In this document: positions 21,928 through 33,689 of the stretch, piece after piece
How positions within the stretch are numbered: the stretch's first letter is position 1
How the letters are laid out: the number at the start of each line of letters is the position of its first letter
Assembly: GCA_963921425.1 (NCBI GenBank)
Contig: OY992832.1
Span: 24,579,489-24,643,488 of the forward strand
Source of the DNA: Dryas octopetala
Lineage: Eukaryota; Streptophyta; Magnoliopsida; Rosales; Rosaceae
Length of the DNA: 64,000 nt
Direction of reading: 5' to 3'
Notes under the pieces: generated by a model
Told to the model about the DNA's origin: nothing
The model's input: only the letters and a program-made list of their open reading frames with translations
The model's database searches: none
Translations under genes and position numbers: made by a program

Positions 21928-24060
21928 CTATTTGGGATCCTCTCCCATATCACGCTCTCCAACTGGGGATGCTATGTCCTCATGCTCTACCTCCTGGGCA
22001 CCTTCCTCCGGGACGTTGCCAGGCACTTCGTTGCCAGCCCCTAGCAGACCACGCACGCGGTCCCAGTCAAAGTCAGGGCACATCTCCTCGAGCTCCAATT
22101 TGCAATCGCCAAAGCCCATGGCATAGCCGCTGTTGTACTCATTGTCCAACTCCTGCCTAGCCTGGTCCGCCTCTTGCTTGGCTTGGCTCAGCTCCTGCCC
22201 GCTCTGCTCCAACTCCTGCCTAGCCTGGTCTGCCTCCTTCTTGGCCTGCAGCAGCTCGGCCTGCAACGCCTGGTTCTGGGCAACCAGGGTACCGACCCTC
22301 TCCTCAGCTGAGAGCGCTCTGTCCTTCCACACCACGAAGCTCGACATCTCGTCCTTCATCTTCTCCACCATGGCCAGGACCCCGACATGTGCCCGATAAG
22401 TGAAGAACAGTGCCTGCCAGGTCGGATGCCACGAAAATGTTATCACAAGCTATAAAATTTAAACTTTGGACATCTCATCATACTATACCACTTTCCCTTA
22501 CCTGGGACTGCTCAGTAAAGGCCCGCTGCAAGACGGATAGTGGCTCAACCTCATCGCCAATCACCCGGTCATCCCTCCCCTTCTTCAGGGATCCTCCAAA
22601 GTCTGTCACTGCCTGCTGTGCCAGACGATCCTCCTCGGGGACTGGATCAGACGCAGTGGCTGTGGCTGCCCTCTTGCCCTCTCTCCCGGGCTCGGCCGCA
22701 TCTAATACCGTCTTCCTTTTCCTCCCGGGAGAAGCCGCCTTCGGAACCTGGGTGTTGGTAGACCCACTATGCCTCATACCCCCGGGCACTGTTGCACCTC
22801 TACTTGCATTCCCCTGGGACGAGCCACCCCCAGCCAACAGTGCCCCCATCATCATCCTCCTCTGGGCAGGCGGGGCATGACCAACCGGTCTACTTGTTTT
22901 CTTCGTGTTGGCCATCTTCACTGCAAGACCAAAATAAAATTCAATGAGCACAAATTATTATCTCATCAACTACTACTCCAAGAGGGGAAGTACAGAAGCT
23001 CACCTGGGACTCCGAAGCCGTACTTGGCCAACTTCTCAGGAGACAAGAGGTAGGCAGCGCTCAACTTTCGAGCAGGTCGGCTAAGCACTCTTCGCACCTC
23101 TTCCGCGCTATCCTCCGACAATGGAAGCCTCTCCCACTCACCCCCTGCAAAATCAAACAACAAAAGACGACTATCAGTATAAGCATAACATGAGCTAATA
23201 ATCCAAGTGTACATAGACCAATGCATTGGCTCAGCCAGGCAACCTATTATGTGGAAATTCGTCGGCACTCTATACGTGGTCATCCTACCACTCCGGCCGA
23301 ATTCCCAAGCTCCACTCGCGAAAAACCATTTTTTCTTCCATTCCTTATGAGCGTCCGGGTGGCTCACTTGTATTTGGCGAGTCGCACCATCAGTGAACTG
23401 CCCATTTGCCAACTGTGAGCAGTACATCCACCCTCGCAATTTGGGGCTCGATTTAATCTCAAACAAGTTTGAGAATTGAGCCATGGTCGGGGCATCATAC
23501 CCCTCATCTCGGAACAATACATACAGCCCAATCAATGTTCTCCAACTATTGGGCGTCAGCTGAGCTGGTGCAATCCCTAACTTCCTCAACATATAATGGA
23601 AATAGGGGTGGAGCGGCAGCCTAAACCCATGGTGGAAACTCTTGGCAAAACACAAAATATGCCCCTCCGGCGGGTCACTCAAGACATCATCCTCTCCCGG
23701 GAGGCTCAGGTGGATATAATCGGGAATGTGGAACTCCACCCTCAATTTTTCAAGGTCCTCCTCCGTCATCCTATTCTCACACAACCCATCCACGGACCAA
23801 TAAGGCACACTGCGCCCACCCACATCATCACAACTAGTGGGTGTCTCTCCATCATCGCTGTCCTCACTACCAGTGCCTTTTCCCTCACTTCCCATCACCA
23901 TGGACAAGCTCTCCTGGACGGTCTTGAGTACTTTGCCCACCCCCACGTTTCCACAACCCATCCGGGGTCGGGGCATATTGGGCCTCATCGGCGTCCCATC
24001 ACTTGCGGACGCCCGATCAGACTCCCCTTCTGTAGAACTGTTCTCATCTGAGGAAGCCAT
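21928..24060 (-). CDS. Antisense spliced gene of the gypsy element (PF04195 'putative gypsy type transposon'-like)
   Basis: Opposite to gag-pol. The ATG at 24,060 (MASSDENSSTEGE) opens a frame to 23,004. Intron 22,921-23,003 (83 bp, CCAG|GTGAGC..CTTGCAG) joins it in phase to 22,920-22,502. Intron 22,414-22,501 (88 bp, CCAG|GTAAGG..TGGCAG) joins in phase to 22,413-21,928. The product is 653 aa if nothing else is spliced. Residues about 125-260 (HGFRLPLHPYFHYMLRKLG, then LGIAPAQLTPNSWRTL) resemble the plant PF04195 family. The middle has basic patches (PGRKRKT) that could be nuclear signals. The C-terminal exon is a coiled coil (about 520-585, Q/E/A-rich repeats) with an acidic tail. A third intron of ~100 bp near 23,145-23,245 would also keep the frame. 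Antisense ORFs in this position are known in Tat elements; the function is unknown. Confidence 0.75.
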
Positions 24061-24569
24061 GAAATGTCCGACCTCAGCACACCTGCCCATCCAAGACAAC
24101 ACCATGGACATATCAGATCAATACCGGTTTCCTACCCCCCGTATGTGCTCGGATACACCCAGTTTGACAACATTCACCCTTTCACATGCTCAGCCACCAA
24201 TCATTTATTCACAATATCAATTCAAGCAGACAAGCAATAAAAAAAATCAAGCCTTTACCTATGTTCCGCGGCTACAACGGCTCAGACGGGTTCCGACCCA
24301 CTTCTCTTGCCTCGGTACCTGGACAACAACACAACACCCAATAAATTACATAGTCAAAAAATGAAGGCATGTCGCCTACCCAGTGCTCGGCAAGGCTCAT
24401 ACCCACTTGCACCTCCACCTGCCCCTACTCACATTATCCACAAAATTCCTAAACAGCATTCCAAGGTCCGCCTTCGGGCTGGACAACCACAATTTCTCAC
24501 AAATCTCAATTTTCCAAGTCAAAATCAGTATATCCATTGAGTAGAAAGATTACAGAGATTGCTCACCTC

Positions 24570-25170
24570 AACACACCCGAGCAGCCCGTGCACCGCCACG
24601 AAGCAAGTCAGCCCGCGCCCAATTGAGAATCCGAGCCAGGCCGTCCGACCACCCAAGCGTCCGCGCACAAAGCTCCGGCCCGTGCAGCAATTCTCCGGCC
24701 CGAGCCCAACCTCCACCTCCACTCCGAGCCGCACAACTCTTCCCTCAAACCCGCACCTCCACTGCAGATCCGAGCTCGGCGTGAAGCACTCCGACCCGAG
24801 CAGAGTCGCCTCGACGAGACAGCCCGACCTGCTCTCCTTCCTTCCGACCCGAGCTCCGCTGCTCCGCCCCCCACAAAGGACGCCGACCCGAGCTCTATCC
24901 TCTTCCGCCCCGAGCAAGAACCCAGGCGCACACCACGGCGCCGACCCGAGCACGACGAGCAAAAACCCAGGCGCACACCACGGCGCCGACCCGAGTACGA
25001 TCCGTGCTCTCCTTGCAACCCGAGCCGACCTCAGCCCCGGATCCGATCCCCTGCTCTTCCGACCCGCGCAGGAATCCTCCGACCCGAGCTCCTCCTTCGC
25101 CGACCCGACCCTCTCTCTCCGACCCGAGACTGCCTCCCACCCGAGCAGCTTCACTTCCCCTCACAAGATC
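24570..25170. repeat. GC-rich CGACCCGAGC repeat region
   Basis: The motif CGACCCGAGC and close variants recur many times. A ~49-bp unit containing AGGCGCACACCACGGCGCC is directly duplicated (about 24,921 and 24,970). It gives long open frames on both strands that look like composition artefacts. It lies where the 5' leader of the antisense transcript would be. Confidence 0.7.
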
Positions 25171-25340
25171 CTACCCGAGCAGCCTTTTTTGCTCTATTTC
25201 AAAAACCCAGCCGCCCCTTGCAGTCACGTGAATAGTGCCCTAAGTCCTTGCCACTCACGTGAATACAACTCTTATCTCACAGCACCTCTTTCTCTCTCCA
25301 AAAAACATCTACAGTAAAAAATGTGAGATATGGGGTGGGT

Positions 25341-25348
25341 CTTTTATA
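25341..25348 (-). promoter_or_regulatory. Antisense TATA-box candidate
   Basis: On the minus strand TATAAAAG within CAGATATAAAAGACCC, in a stretch without other obvious function. It points toward the antisense gene. A start ~30 bp downstream would give a leader of ~1.2 kb, which contains a good donor (GAG|GTGAGC at about 24,567) and a possible acceptor just before the ATG (GGGCAG at about 24,085), so a leader intron is plausible. Confidence 0.45.
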
Positions 25349-25464
25349 TCTGAGCTATACACTGCAATTCTACAATCTTCTTTACAGAAGGCAACATTCT
25401 ACCATTAAAATTGGGCGAGGTCTACTGGGATTACATCCAGTGTCTATTGCTCGGACTACAGGGC

Positions 25465-25533
25465 GATAAAAAAAAAAAAAAAAAAAAAATTGATACAGGG
25501 TCTACTGCTCGGAATACAGGGTGATCAGAAATT

Positions 25534-25573
<40 letters not shown>

Positions 25574-25575
25574 AA
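25465..25575. repeat. Two poly(A) tracts
   Basis: A-runs of about 21 bases (25,469-25,489) and 35 bases (25,536-25,570), each preceded by similar text (GTCTA..TGCTCGGA.TACAGGG). This suggests local duplication. Confidence 0.9.
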
Positions 25576-25770
25576 ATCTTTCATATGTAACCCCCAAGCT
25601 TTCCTGCAGTACAGCTTTTCTTGCTAAGGAACTTGGGGGACTTCTAAACAGTAGCTTAAGCAGGAACAAGTGTGAACAAGTGCGTGGTTACTTGTCGTTC
25701 TGCTCGGACTCTTTTGTGTACAAAGTTCCCAACCAAGAAGTATCTTTTGCTCGGAAACTTGGGGGACTTC

Positions 25771-26407
25771 TGTTCGTATGACTAATCATCTCGGCATAAC
25801 GACAAGTCACACAAGGCCCAACACCATGCTGTTTGGGCCTAGACCCAAAAGACTAAGCCCTTCCTGGGCTCCTAGCCCATGATCCACTAGGCTCCGGCCT
25901 CATGGGCTCCGGCCCCCTGGGCCCCGGCCTCTTAGGCTCCGGCCTCCCAAGCTCAAGCCTCCCGGGCCCCCGGCCCGTGTCAATTCACTCGGATCCTCGA
26001 GACCGGTGACACGTGGCGCTCCTGCAGTGCAAGTCATCACAAGAGACACGTGTCATCACCGGATTGGTTGACACTCTTCCAAAGGTACTATAAAAGAGGT
26101 ACCTTCTTGTCACAAAAAGGACAACTGAAATCATTATTATACTATTCACTCACTCTGCTCTCAGATCTCTCTGAACACTGACTTGAGCGTCGGAGGACCT
26201 TTGGCCGGCACCACACCGGTGCCCTTCCCGCTCACTTTTGTGTACCTGTGCAGGGTGCTTTGGATATCATTCTCTCTCGTTACTCACCAGTCGGACCCAG
26301 CTACCCGTTCCTGCCCCACTTCGACGTGTCATCCGCTCAGTGGTGGGTCAACGGGCCTACGTGGTTCGACTCGACGTAGACTGCTCTACCATTTTTGGGC
26401 ATCAACA
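25771..26407 (+). repeat. 3' LTR (637 bp)
   Basis: Identical to the 5' LTR except for one base near the end and 45 extra bp at about 25,924-25,968, equal to three more 15-bp GGCTCCGGCCTCxxx units. TATA box at 26,089. The sequence just upstream, AACTTGGGGGACTTC, is the likely polypurine tract; the same 15 bases also occur at about 25,630. Confidence 0.95.
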
Positions 26408-26412
26408 ATCAT

Positions 26413-28500
26413 GAAATATTTTTGTAATTATTTGCCATTAATGTATGAAGTTGAATATTAAGATTTTCCATTTGTGATTTTTGTTTTCAAATTTCAAAGT
26501 TTTCTGCGTTTTCCAAATTAGTGTGTATTAATGTCTTATTTCAAGGTTTTATCATTTATTTTTTTGGTAATTAATTGTTATTTATGTTTGACTTTGAAAA
26601 TTAAGTATATCCTTTTTAATTTTGTTTTCAAATTTCAAAATAGGTGTTTTATTATCCAAATTAGTGTATTACGACCAACATTCAAAGATTTAAGAAGAAA
26701 CGTCATTTACGTTTTCCAAACATCATTAAACTTCCATCCTCACACTGTTCTTTAGGTTAACAATTTCAAAAGTTCAACACTGCGTTTTTTGCAGTGTTTT
26801 TCAAATTTCCTTTCATCCTTACTTACAGGTAAGTAACGTATTATTTTGCTTTGGTTATGTTTGTGGTTTCATCGATCTTCTTTTTCTTTTTTTAATTTCT
26901 TCTTATTTGATTTTTCTTCATTTTCTATCATTCTTCATCATCAATTTTTTATCTTTTTCTTCTTCCTCCCTTTTTTTTCTTCGATCTTTTTATTTTTTCA
27001 ATACCAAGCCTTCCATGATTGTGCTTCTTGTTTTTCTTCCACATTTTTCTACCTGAGTAAGAAGTGATGAAACTATTGGTATATATACCTCAAAAGGAGG
27101 TTGGTAATTACATTTTTCTTGACTTGAGCGATAGGTATCTTTTTATTTTTTTTCTTTTGTTTTATATATATATATATGAGTCCAAGGTATTAGTATTTGT
27201 ATTTGTGACATGATTGTCATGTTATAAACTCCAGTTTCAGGTTGGGAGGAAGATGATATAAAAGAGAAGAAATAGTGAATTAATAGAAGAAGAAAACGAA
27301 GAAAGGAAGAGGGATCTGACATGAGGGATTTGTTAGGGGTTAGAAGTATTCATGTTAACGGTTAATTTGTTAGGGTTAATTTGGTAAGTGCAAGGTCATG
27401 TGATGGGCATATATATGATCATTTTTTTTTAGAATCAGCAAATTATTTCATTAAGATATCCTTAGATCAAGAGGTTATAGAGTAGTCTTTATTCTTCTAA
27501 AAAAAAAAAATTAAACATCAATTTGTTTCTGCACTAAATTTCTAATTTCGATCCTTATATAATTTCATATAAATATTGATCAGTAAAACACTCATTTCCC
27601 CTAATACACATTTTCCTTAGATATCAACATAATTATGATACTCATATAATTACAATGTTCATATTTTTCTTTTTGCTAAAAAATATTTTCATAATTTAGT
27701 GATGGTCTCAAATACTCAAATTGAATATTTTCATTTAGATTAATTTATATCAAAGGTTAACTAGTCAAAGTTCATAATACATTACTTTAGAGTGCTCCTG
27801 CGCCGCTGACCTCCCCCCTCTCTTTCCCCGCGCCTGTGACCTCTCCCCAAGGGTTTAGGCTCAGGAGAAGGTTGCTGGCGCAGGGAAAGAGAAGGGGGGA
27901 GGTCGCAAGCACAGGAAGGGGGAGGGGTGGCCGGTCTGGGTGGGGAAGGGAGAAAAGGTTGGGGCTAGGTGGGGGGGAGGGGTTGGGTTAAAGGTTTTTT
28001 TTTTGCTAGGTAGCAAGGCATGAAAGAACGAAATTATTCGTAAAGGTTTTTTGGTTTAAAAAAAAAAAAAAGATGAGTGGTTGTGATTGTGCCACGTAAA
28101 CAGGGACTAAGGAGTGCCTCAGACCATGGTGTAAGGCAAGTATTGTCCAAGTCTTCTGATTATAGATGTCAAATTCAACCCATGATAGAGGTCCACTCAA
28201 GAAAAAAGTGGTTTACTACTTTACTTATACAATGTTATTCAAAGAAAATTGTTCACTTTTTTTTTTCCATGCGCACAATCCACTTATGAAAAGTGTTCAA
28301 AGAAAAAACTTTTCATAATCGAGGTCCTCCCCCTGTTTTTTTTTTTTCTTTCTTTTTTCTTCAAACTCTCTCTTCTCTCTTCGGCCACTTTCAATTCTCT
28401 CTCTTTGATTCCTTGTCGTCCGGTGAAGGATTTCGGCGAGACCAGTGGTAGAGAGACCGCCTCTTTCTGCTCTACATCCTCATCCCTTTCTTCTCCCTAA
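26413..28500. other. Intergenic, no gene recognised
   Basis: AT-rich, T- and CT-rich in places (26,880-27,060; 28,340-28,390). An imperfect inverted repeat lies at 27,803-27,905. The segment 28,340-28,510 resembles a pyrimidine-rich 5' leader and runs into the second CACTA copy. No protein similarity seen. Confidence 0.55.
27803..27905. repeat. GC-rich imperfect inverted repeat
   Basis: GACCTCCCCCCTCTCTTTCC at about 27,808 pairs with the inverse (GGAAAGAGAAGGGGGGAGGTC) ending at 27,904, with a loop of about 40 bp. It is an island of GC in AT-rich DNA. Confidence 0.75.
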
Positions 28501-28584
28501 AAACCCAACGAAATCCCAAAACCCGAAGTTCATCGCCTAAGGTAACTTTGGTGATGAATATTCTTCGTTGCCCAAAGTTCCAGT

Positions 28585-29560
28585 GCTATTTTTTGTGTAC
28601 AATTTTATGTATGTAATAGCATATGATGCGATCATGTTTCTAATGATCCGAACCATTCATTTTTTAATTCTCCACTCAAAGATTATCCCTGCAAAAAATT
28701 AGCTCAATCGGAGATGTAGAAGTTAGGCAACGGTGGTCGATCTTATAAACGATCGTGGATTTTCTAATACTAATCGAACAAGTAGATGAATTCCGATTTG
28801 GCCGATTTTTTGCATGGATGATCTTTGAGTATAAACGAAGAAAATGAACAGCTCTGATCGTTGAAATCACATTGTGGTCTTCACAATTGTTGAATCAATA
28901 AAGTTTCAACGAAAAAGTTAACAAAATTATACTCTTCAAGTGTATTTATATGTAGAAGCTCACATCTAGATTGTGTTCCCAAAGATCTGAACCGTTCATT
29001 TTTTAGTTCCTCACTCAAAGATCATCCTTGCAAAAAATTAGCTCACTCGGAGATGTAGAAGTTAGGTAATAATGGTCCAACTTATGAACGATCGTGGTTT
29101 TTCTAATGCTAATCGAACAGGTAAATGAATTCCGATTTGACCAATTTTTTGCAAGGATGATCTTTAAGTATGAACATAGACAATGAATTACTCCGATTGT
29201 TGAAATCACGTTGTGGTCTTCACAATTGTTGAAACGACAAAGTTTCAACAAAAAAGTTAATAAAATTATACTCTTCAAAGTGTATTTATATATGGAAGCT
29301 CACTTCTTGATATTGTTTCCAATGATCTGAATCGTTAAGTTTTTAGTTCCCCACTCAAAGATTATCCCTGCAAAAAATTAGCTCAATCGGAGAAGTAGAA
29401 GTGAGGTAATGGTGGTCGAATTTATGAACGATCATGTTTATTCTAATGATAATCAAACGGGTAGAGGAATTTCGATTTGGCCGATTCTTTTGTAGGGATA
29501 TCTTTGTGTATGAACATATAAAATGAACGGCTTCGATCATCGAATTGAGGTAACGATGAT
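28585..29560. repeat. ~344-bp tandem repeat, three copies
   Basis: GAAGTTAGG-type anchors at 28,711, 29,055 and 29,399 give a period of ~344 bp. The unit is the inverse of the array at 4.4-6.4 kb. Confidence 0.85.
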
Positions 29561-31499
29561 CGAATTTATTGACATGATAAACAACTAAGTGTTGGTGAAT
29601 TATTATAGTAATTAAGTAATTTCTATATATTTAAAATTTTAAATATAATATAGTAATTAAAGTTAAAATTTAAAATCTTATTGTATATTATATTTTTATA
29701 ATGAATTATTATACATATTCTAAATATAAATTATACAATTTAAAAAAATTTCACAGACTTGGGTGACGAAATGAGTTTTGTGGCCCAAACAGTCCTTGGA
29801 CGACGAAATACACCATTTCATCACCCAAGCATGTTTGGCGCCTAAAGTTTTGTGTGAAATTTGTTGAATCAATTCCCCATATCCATTTTATTCTTTTCTT
29901 CTTTATTCAGTTCTTCTTTTCTTTTTTTTTTTCTCCCGAGCCATCTTCTTCCATTTCCTCCCTCTCTCCCTCAGGCGCCCCCTTCCCTCTCATCCCCCTG
30001 TTCTTTCCCCGTCTCCGCCTCTCCCCCCGACCACTGCCTCTCTCCCCGACCGCCGCTGCCGCCCTCCCCTTGCTTCCCTTCGAACCCCCAACCCCGAAAC
30101 CCATCCCCTGCATCCTCCTTCTTTATGCCTCTCCTATTTCTCTCAGCCCCGAAACCCACCAACTGAAACCCCACATCTCCCCTAGCCTCGACCGCTGCCC
30201 TCTCCTCGACGACCACATCTCCCGCCGAAACCCATCCTCTTTCTCTCTGCCACCACCGAAACCCAACCCCTAGCACCACCCGATTGTGGGTTTTTGGTGG
30301 GTTATTTATTTATTTATTTATTTAATTTTTGGGTTTTTTCTATTTTTTAATTTAATTTGTGGTTTTTTCTGGTTTTTTTTTTTTTTTTTTCATTTGTGGG
30401 TTTTTTATGGTTTTGTGTAATTTTCTTGTTTTTTGGGGTTTTAAGTTCCTTAATTGGTTTGCAGGAGGGATTTTGGGGATTGGGGTTTCGATGAGAGAGT
30501 TGGGCCAGAGAGAGAGTTGCAGATCGAGAGAGAGTTAAGAGAGATAAGAGAAGGCAGAGAGATGACGAAGAAACAGAGACAGAGATAGAAAGAGAAAAAA
30601 CCCACCAACAATCCCACCCAATTATGGGTTTTTGGTGGGTTTTCTATTTTTTTTAATTTGTGGGTTTTTTCTGTTATTTTTTAAATTTGTGGGGGTTTTT
30701 TTTTTTTTTTTTTCATTTGTGGGTTTTTATGTTTTTGTGTAATTTTCTTGTTTTTTGGGGTTTTAAGTTCCTTGATTGATTTGCAAGAATATCCTCGGAG
30801 TACCGAAAAATTTGATTTCAGGAATTGCGGAGTTTTGAGGTAAATTTGTCTCAATGTTTCATAATTGTTAAATTTGTTTAAATTGCAAAATTTAGATTAA
30901 TTGTAAAATTTAGATTCTTTGCAAAATTGATATTAATTATAAATTTTTGTTGAATTGTTCAATTTAGTTTAATTGTTAAATTGTTAAATTTAGAGTAATT
31001 ATAAAATTTAGTTTAATTGTTAAATTGTTGAATTTGTTGTGTTTAATTTTATTGATTACAAGGTGGAAGACGAATGCATCTAGAACCACCGAACCCGAAT
31101 GCACTCCCAATCCCGGTATCTCACTCACTCCTGATATCACAACCCATGCCACTCCTTCTTCAGCTCCAGATGCTGTAGTCCAGCCCTTTTAGGCTCACCA
31201 CTACAGTCAGGTTATAGTCGTCTCGACCCGTGTCATCTGGTGCGGCTTCCGTATCTACCCAACCCAAAGAGCTGAAATCATCACAGATAACGCGCACCAC
31301 AAATCGAGGATTTGATTGGTGTGCGATCTCGTTCACTGACAGCCGATCCGAACGTCGATACCATGTTCTCGCACGACGTTGAAGCAAGTGTATAAATTTA
31401 TTAATACATTTTGTTAATATAAATTTTGCTTATTTGTGTAATACATTTATTTATAAATTTATTAATACATTTTTTATTATATATTTTTGGGATAAAAAA

Positions 31500-31720
31500 A
31501 CTCTTAGGCAATGAATTATTTCGTCTCTTTAGATCCCTTTGGCCGACGAACCACAACTTTCGTCGCCCAAAGTATTTAAAAAAATAATTAAAAAAAAATA
31601 GATAAAAAGTCTTAGGCGAGGAACCCTATATTCGTCGCCCAAAGTCTTGGGCGACATGGTTTGGGCGACCAACCTTCCGACGAAATGATTTCGTCGCCCA
31701 AAGTCTTTTTTCTTGTAGTG
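31500..31720. repeat. Subterminal inverted repeats and right TIR of CACTA copy 2
   Basis: GGCGACGAA/TTCGTCGCCCAAAG pairs (for example TTTCGTCGCCCAAAGT at 31,558 and 31,690) lead directly into TTTTTTCTTGTAGTG at 31,706-31,720. Confidence 0.85.
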
Positions 31721-32438
31721 CCATCTACCACATGTCAAGACTAAAAAACGTTATAGATGTCAAATTCTTAAGTAATGATAAGCATTCATGTGGTGGTTTC
31801 GTGATTGATTTCTCCTACATCGATGCCATTGGTGTTTTTTTTATTGAATACTAACGTGAGATAACCCTCATCCATTTTGTTTTACTTTAAATTTCAAAGG
31901 TGAGATTTTTTATTATTTCAACATACCACAGTTTGATCAAATAGTAACAAAGCAGAGCCATCACTACCCATATTCTTTGTTTAACCAGAACCCATAGCAC
32001 AAAGTTTAGCCATTTGAGCCTGAGCTGCCTTATTCCAGTTAGGACTATGTGATGAAGCCAACAAAAGTGCATAGGTTGAATGAATAGAGATAAAGGAGAG
32101 TTTGGAATTAGGATGTCATGCGATCTGATAGGAGAAGGGGAATTGCATGATATCTGTTTAGAAGGAAAAGATGTTTGGGCGTGAGCTAAGAGGTCTAAGA
32201 GCATCCAGAAGTAGTAGCCTTGGTTGGGCTGAATGGAGCAATTGGGCCTAAATGAGGTGGGGTATTGGCTTCTACGGGCCAAACTGAAGAAGGGTGGGCA
32301 GCCCACACCTAGGGATGCACATCTCTTGTAATCACCTATGGGGAACTAACATTAATAGCCACTAACCATCCTAGGTGCTTACGGCATTAGACTCACCATA
32401 TGATAAACCTCCTCAATCATCCACCCTAATTGTCCCTA

Positions 32439-33220
32439 TCAACGCCCAGAAGTGTGGCCGAACTTGATGGGAGGAAGAAGATGGACGAATTGGGTGAAGA
32501 AAAGAAGGGCTAACCTAGAGTTTGGAAATAAAAGGTTGCCAGTACTAGCTTGGACATGCTGCTGAGGATAAGTACACTTCGGAGTAGGATGATATAGATA
32601 GCTACACTTTTCACAGAACTCAGGGAGACGTTCATAGGCAAATTTCAACCAGCGATCACCGTAGCCATCAAACCACAAATTCATTCCTCCCCACATTAAT
32701 AATGTAGTATTATCCGCCTGAACACGTATGTGAAGAGTTTTCCCCACACAATCATTTTCCTCTTCATAGACAACATCTCTAAACTCTCCCATTGTGTTAT
32801 GTACCAATAAGTTGTGTGTTGAGGTCATGATCAATAGAGGTAAATTTCAAGCTTGAACCCAAAACATGTGGTCATTAATGGAACAGCATGGACAAGCATC
32901 ACAACATCATTTTGGGCTAGAACAAGCAAAGTCCCCTCGAATGTTCAGGGCTCTCGAGCAAGAATGCTGTTCAAATCATCCGCAGAAGTGCACTGGAAAA
33001 GATATAAATTTTCATCAACATCTCTAACTCGAAGATGAGTGCCAAGATTCCATAGGTGAATATAGTATTCTTAAGAGAATTCGGATTGTGGTAATTGATC
33101 TTTGGTCACAACCTTAACAATCAAACAGATAAAAATAACCAAAGGCCACCCTAATTCCCCCACTTTCTCTTGGGGTTAGGAAAATAGACTTATCAAACTC
33201 AGAGGATTCAAAGGCCATCT
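32439..33220 (-). pseudogene. LINE ORF1-like relic (DUF4283-like + CCHC knuckle)
   Basis: On the minus strand an ATG near 33,218 (MAFESSEF) is followed by broken frames containing LRVRDVDENLYLFQ and FWVQA.NLPL, typical of the DUF4283 region of plant LINE ORF1. Then comes an intact stretch with VGKTLHIRVQAD, WLKFAYERLPEFC and a zinc knuckle C-x2-C-x4-H-x4-C (CEKCSYLYHPTPKC). Several stops and shifts make it non-functional. No reverse transcriptase follows on the same strand (31,721-32,430 holds nothing I recognise). Confidence 0.75.
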
Positions 33221-33689
33221 TAGAGAGCTTGAAATGTAAAATAATAAAAATAAAAATAATGAAAGAAAGCGTAAAACAAAACAAATAACCAAACCTGGGA
33301 GATTGAACAATTTAGAAGTAATACAAACATCCAATGGCTCTGCACTAAGTACAAACTGAGAAACTACGTAACTTAACTTCACTGACAAAAGATAATGTGA
33401 AGGAGACAAAAATGATTATTTAAATAACCACTCATAATCTAAATTACCAAAATAAATACACCATGTGAAAGTCAGGGGCCCACATAATACCGCATGCATG
33501 TATGCACTAGCTTAATCTATAGTTTAATGTGTGGAATAAAATTCATCAATTCGTGCCAAAACTTTTGTGAAAGATCTCTTATTTTCTACATAATGGTTTT
33601 TATATATAAGGTAAGTAAAAAAGAAAAAAATATATGTTGGAAAAATTTTCAAGGCCCCGGTACTTTCCCAATGGAAATTTTCTAAATGC

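Larger units (their letters stand above)
14619..26407 (+). mobile_element. Ty3/gypsy LTR retrotransposon, Tat group, full-length and young
   Basis: An 11,789-bp element with two LTRs, a perfect 5-bp target duplication ATCAT (14,614-14,618 and 26,408-26,412), a primer-binding site, an uninterrupted Gag-Pol frame, 3' tandem repeats, an antisense gene and a polypurine-like stretch before the 3' LTR. The LTRs differ by one base (T/A at the TAGACTGC/TTGACTGC site near their 3' ends) and one 45-bp length difference. Two ribonuclease H domains, the second of the archaeal-like type, place it in the Tat lineage (Ogre/Retand/Grande relatives). With a typical plant LTR substitution rate, one change in ~592 bp implies an insertion of order 100,000 years or less; that is inference. 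Confidence 0.95.
28530..31720 (+). mobile_element. CACTA copy 2, internally deleted, left TIR not found
   Basis: The right end is TTTTTTCTTGTAGTG (to 31,720), preceded by GGGCGACGAA-type inverted repeats (31,500-31,705). The left part has one hairpin pair (28,533-28,580), three ~344-bp tandem repeats shared with copy 1, further hairpins at 29,760-29,850, and a CT-rich leader-like stretch (29,880-30,290). The interior (30,300-31,400) has T-rich sequence and a short remnant from 31,060. No transposase domain remains. Left of 28,530 no CACTACAAG end is present, so the left terminus is truncated or replaced. Confidence 0.75.

Noticed and set aside
24559-25317. 252-codon plus-strand frame and overlapping minus-strand frames in the GC-rich block
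   Set aside because: Built from CGACCCGAGC repeats; Pro/Ser/Arg-rich low complexity with no domain. Treated as repeat and leader sequence.
29854-30279. Open frames on both strands, Pro/Ser-rich
   Set aside because: CT-rich leader-like stretch of CACTA copy 2, no domain, both strands equally open.
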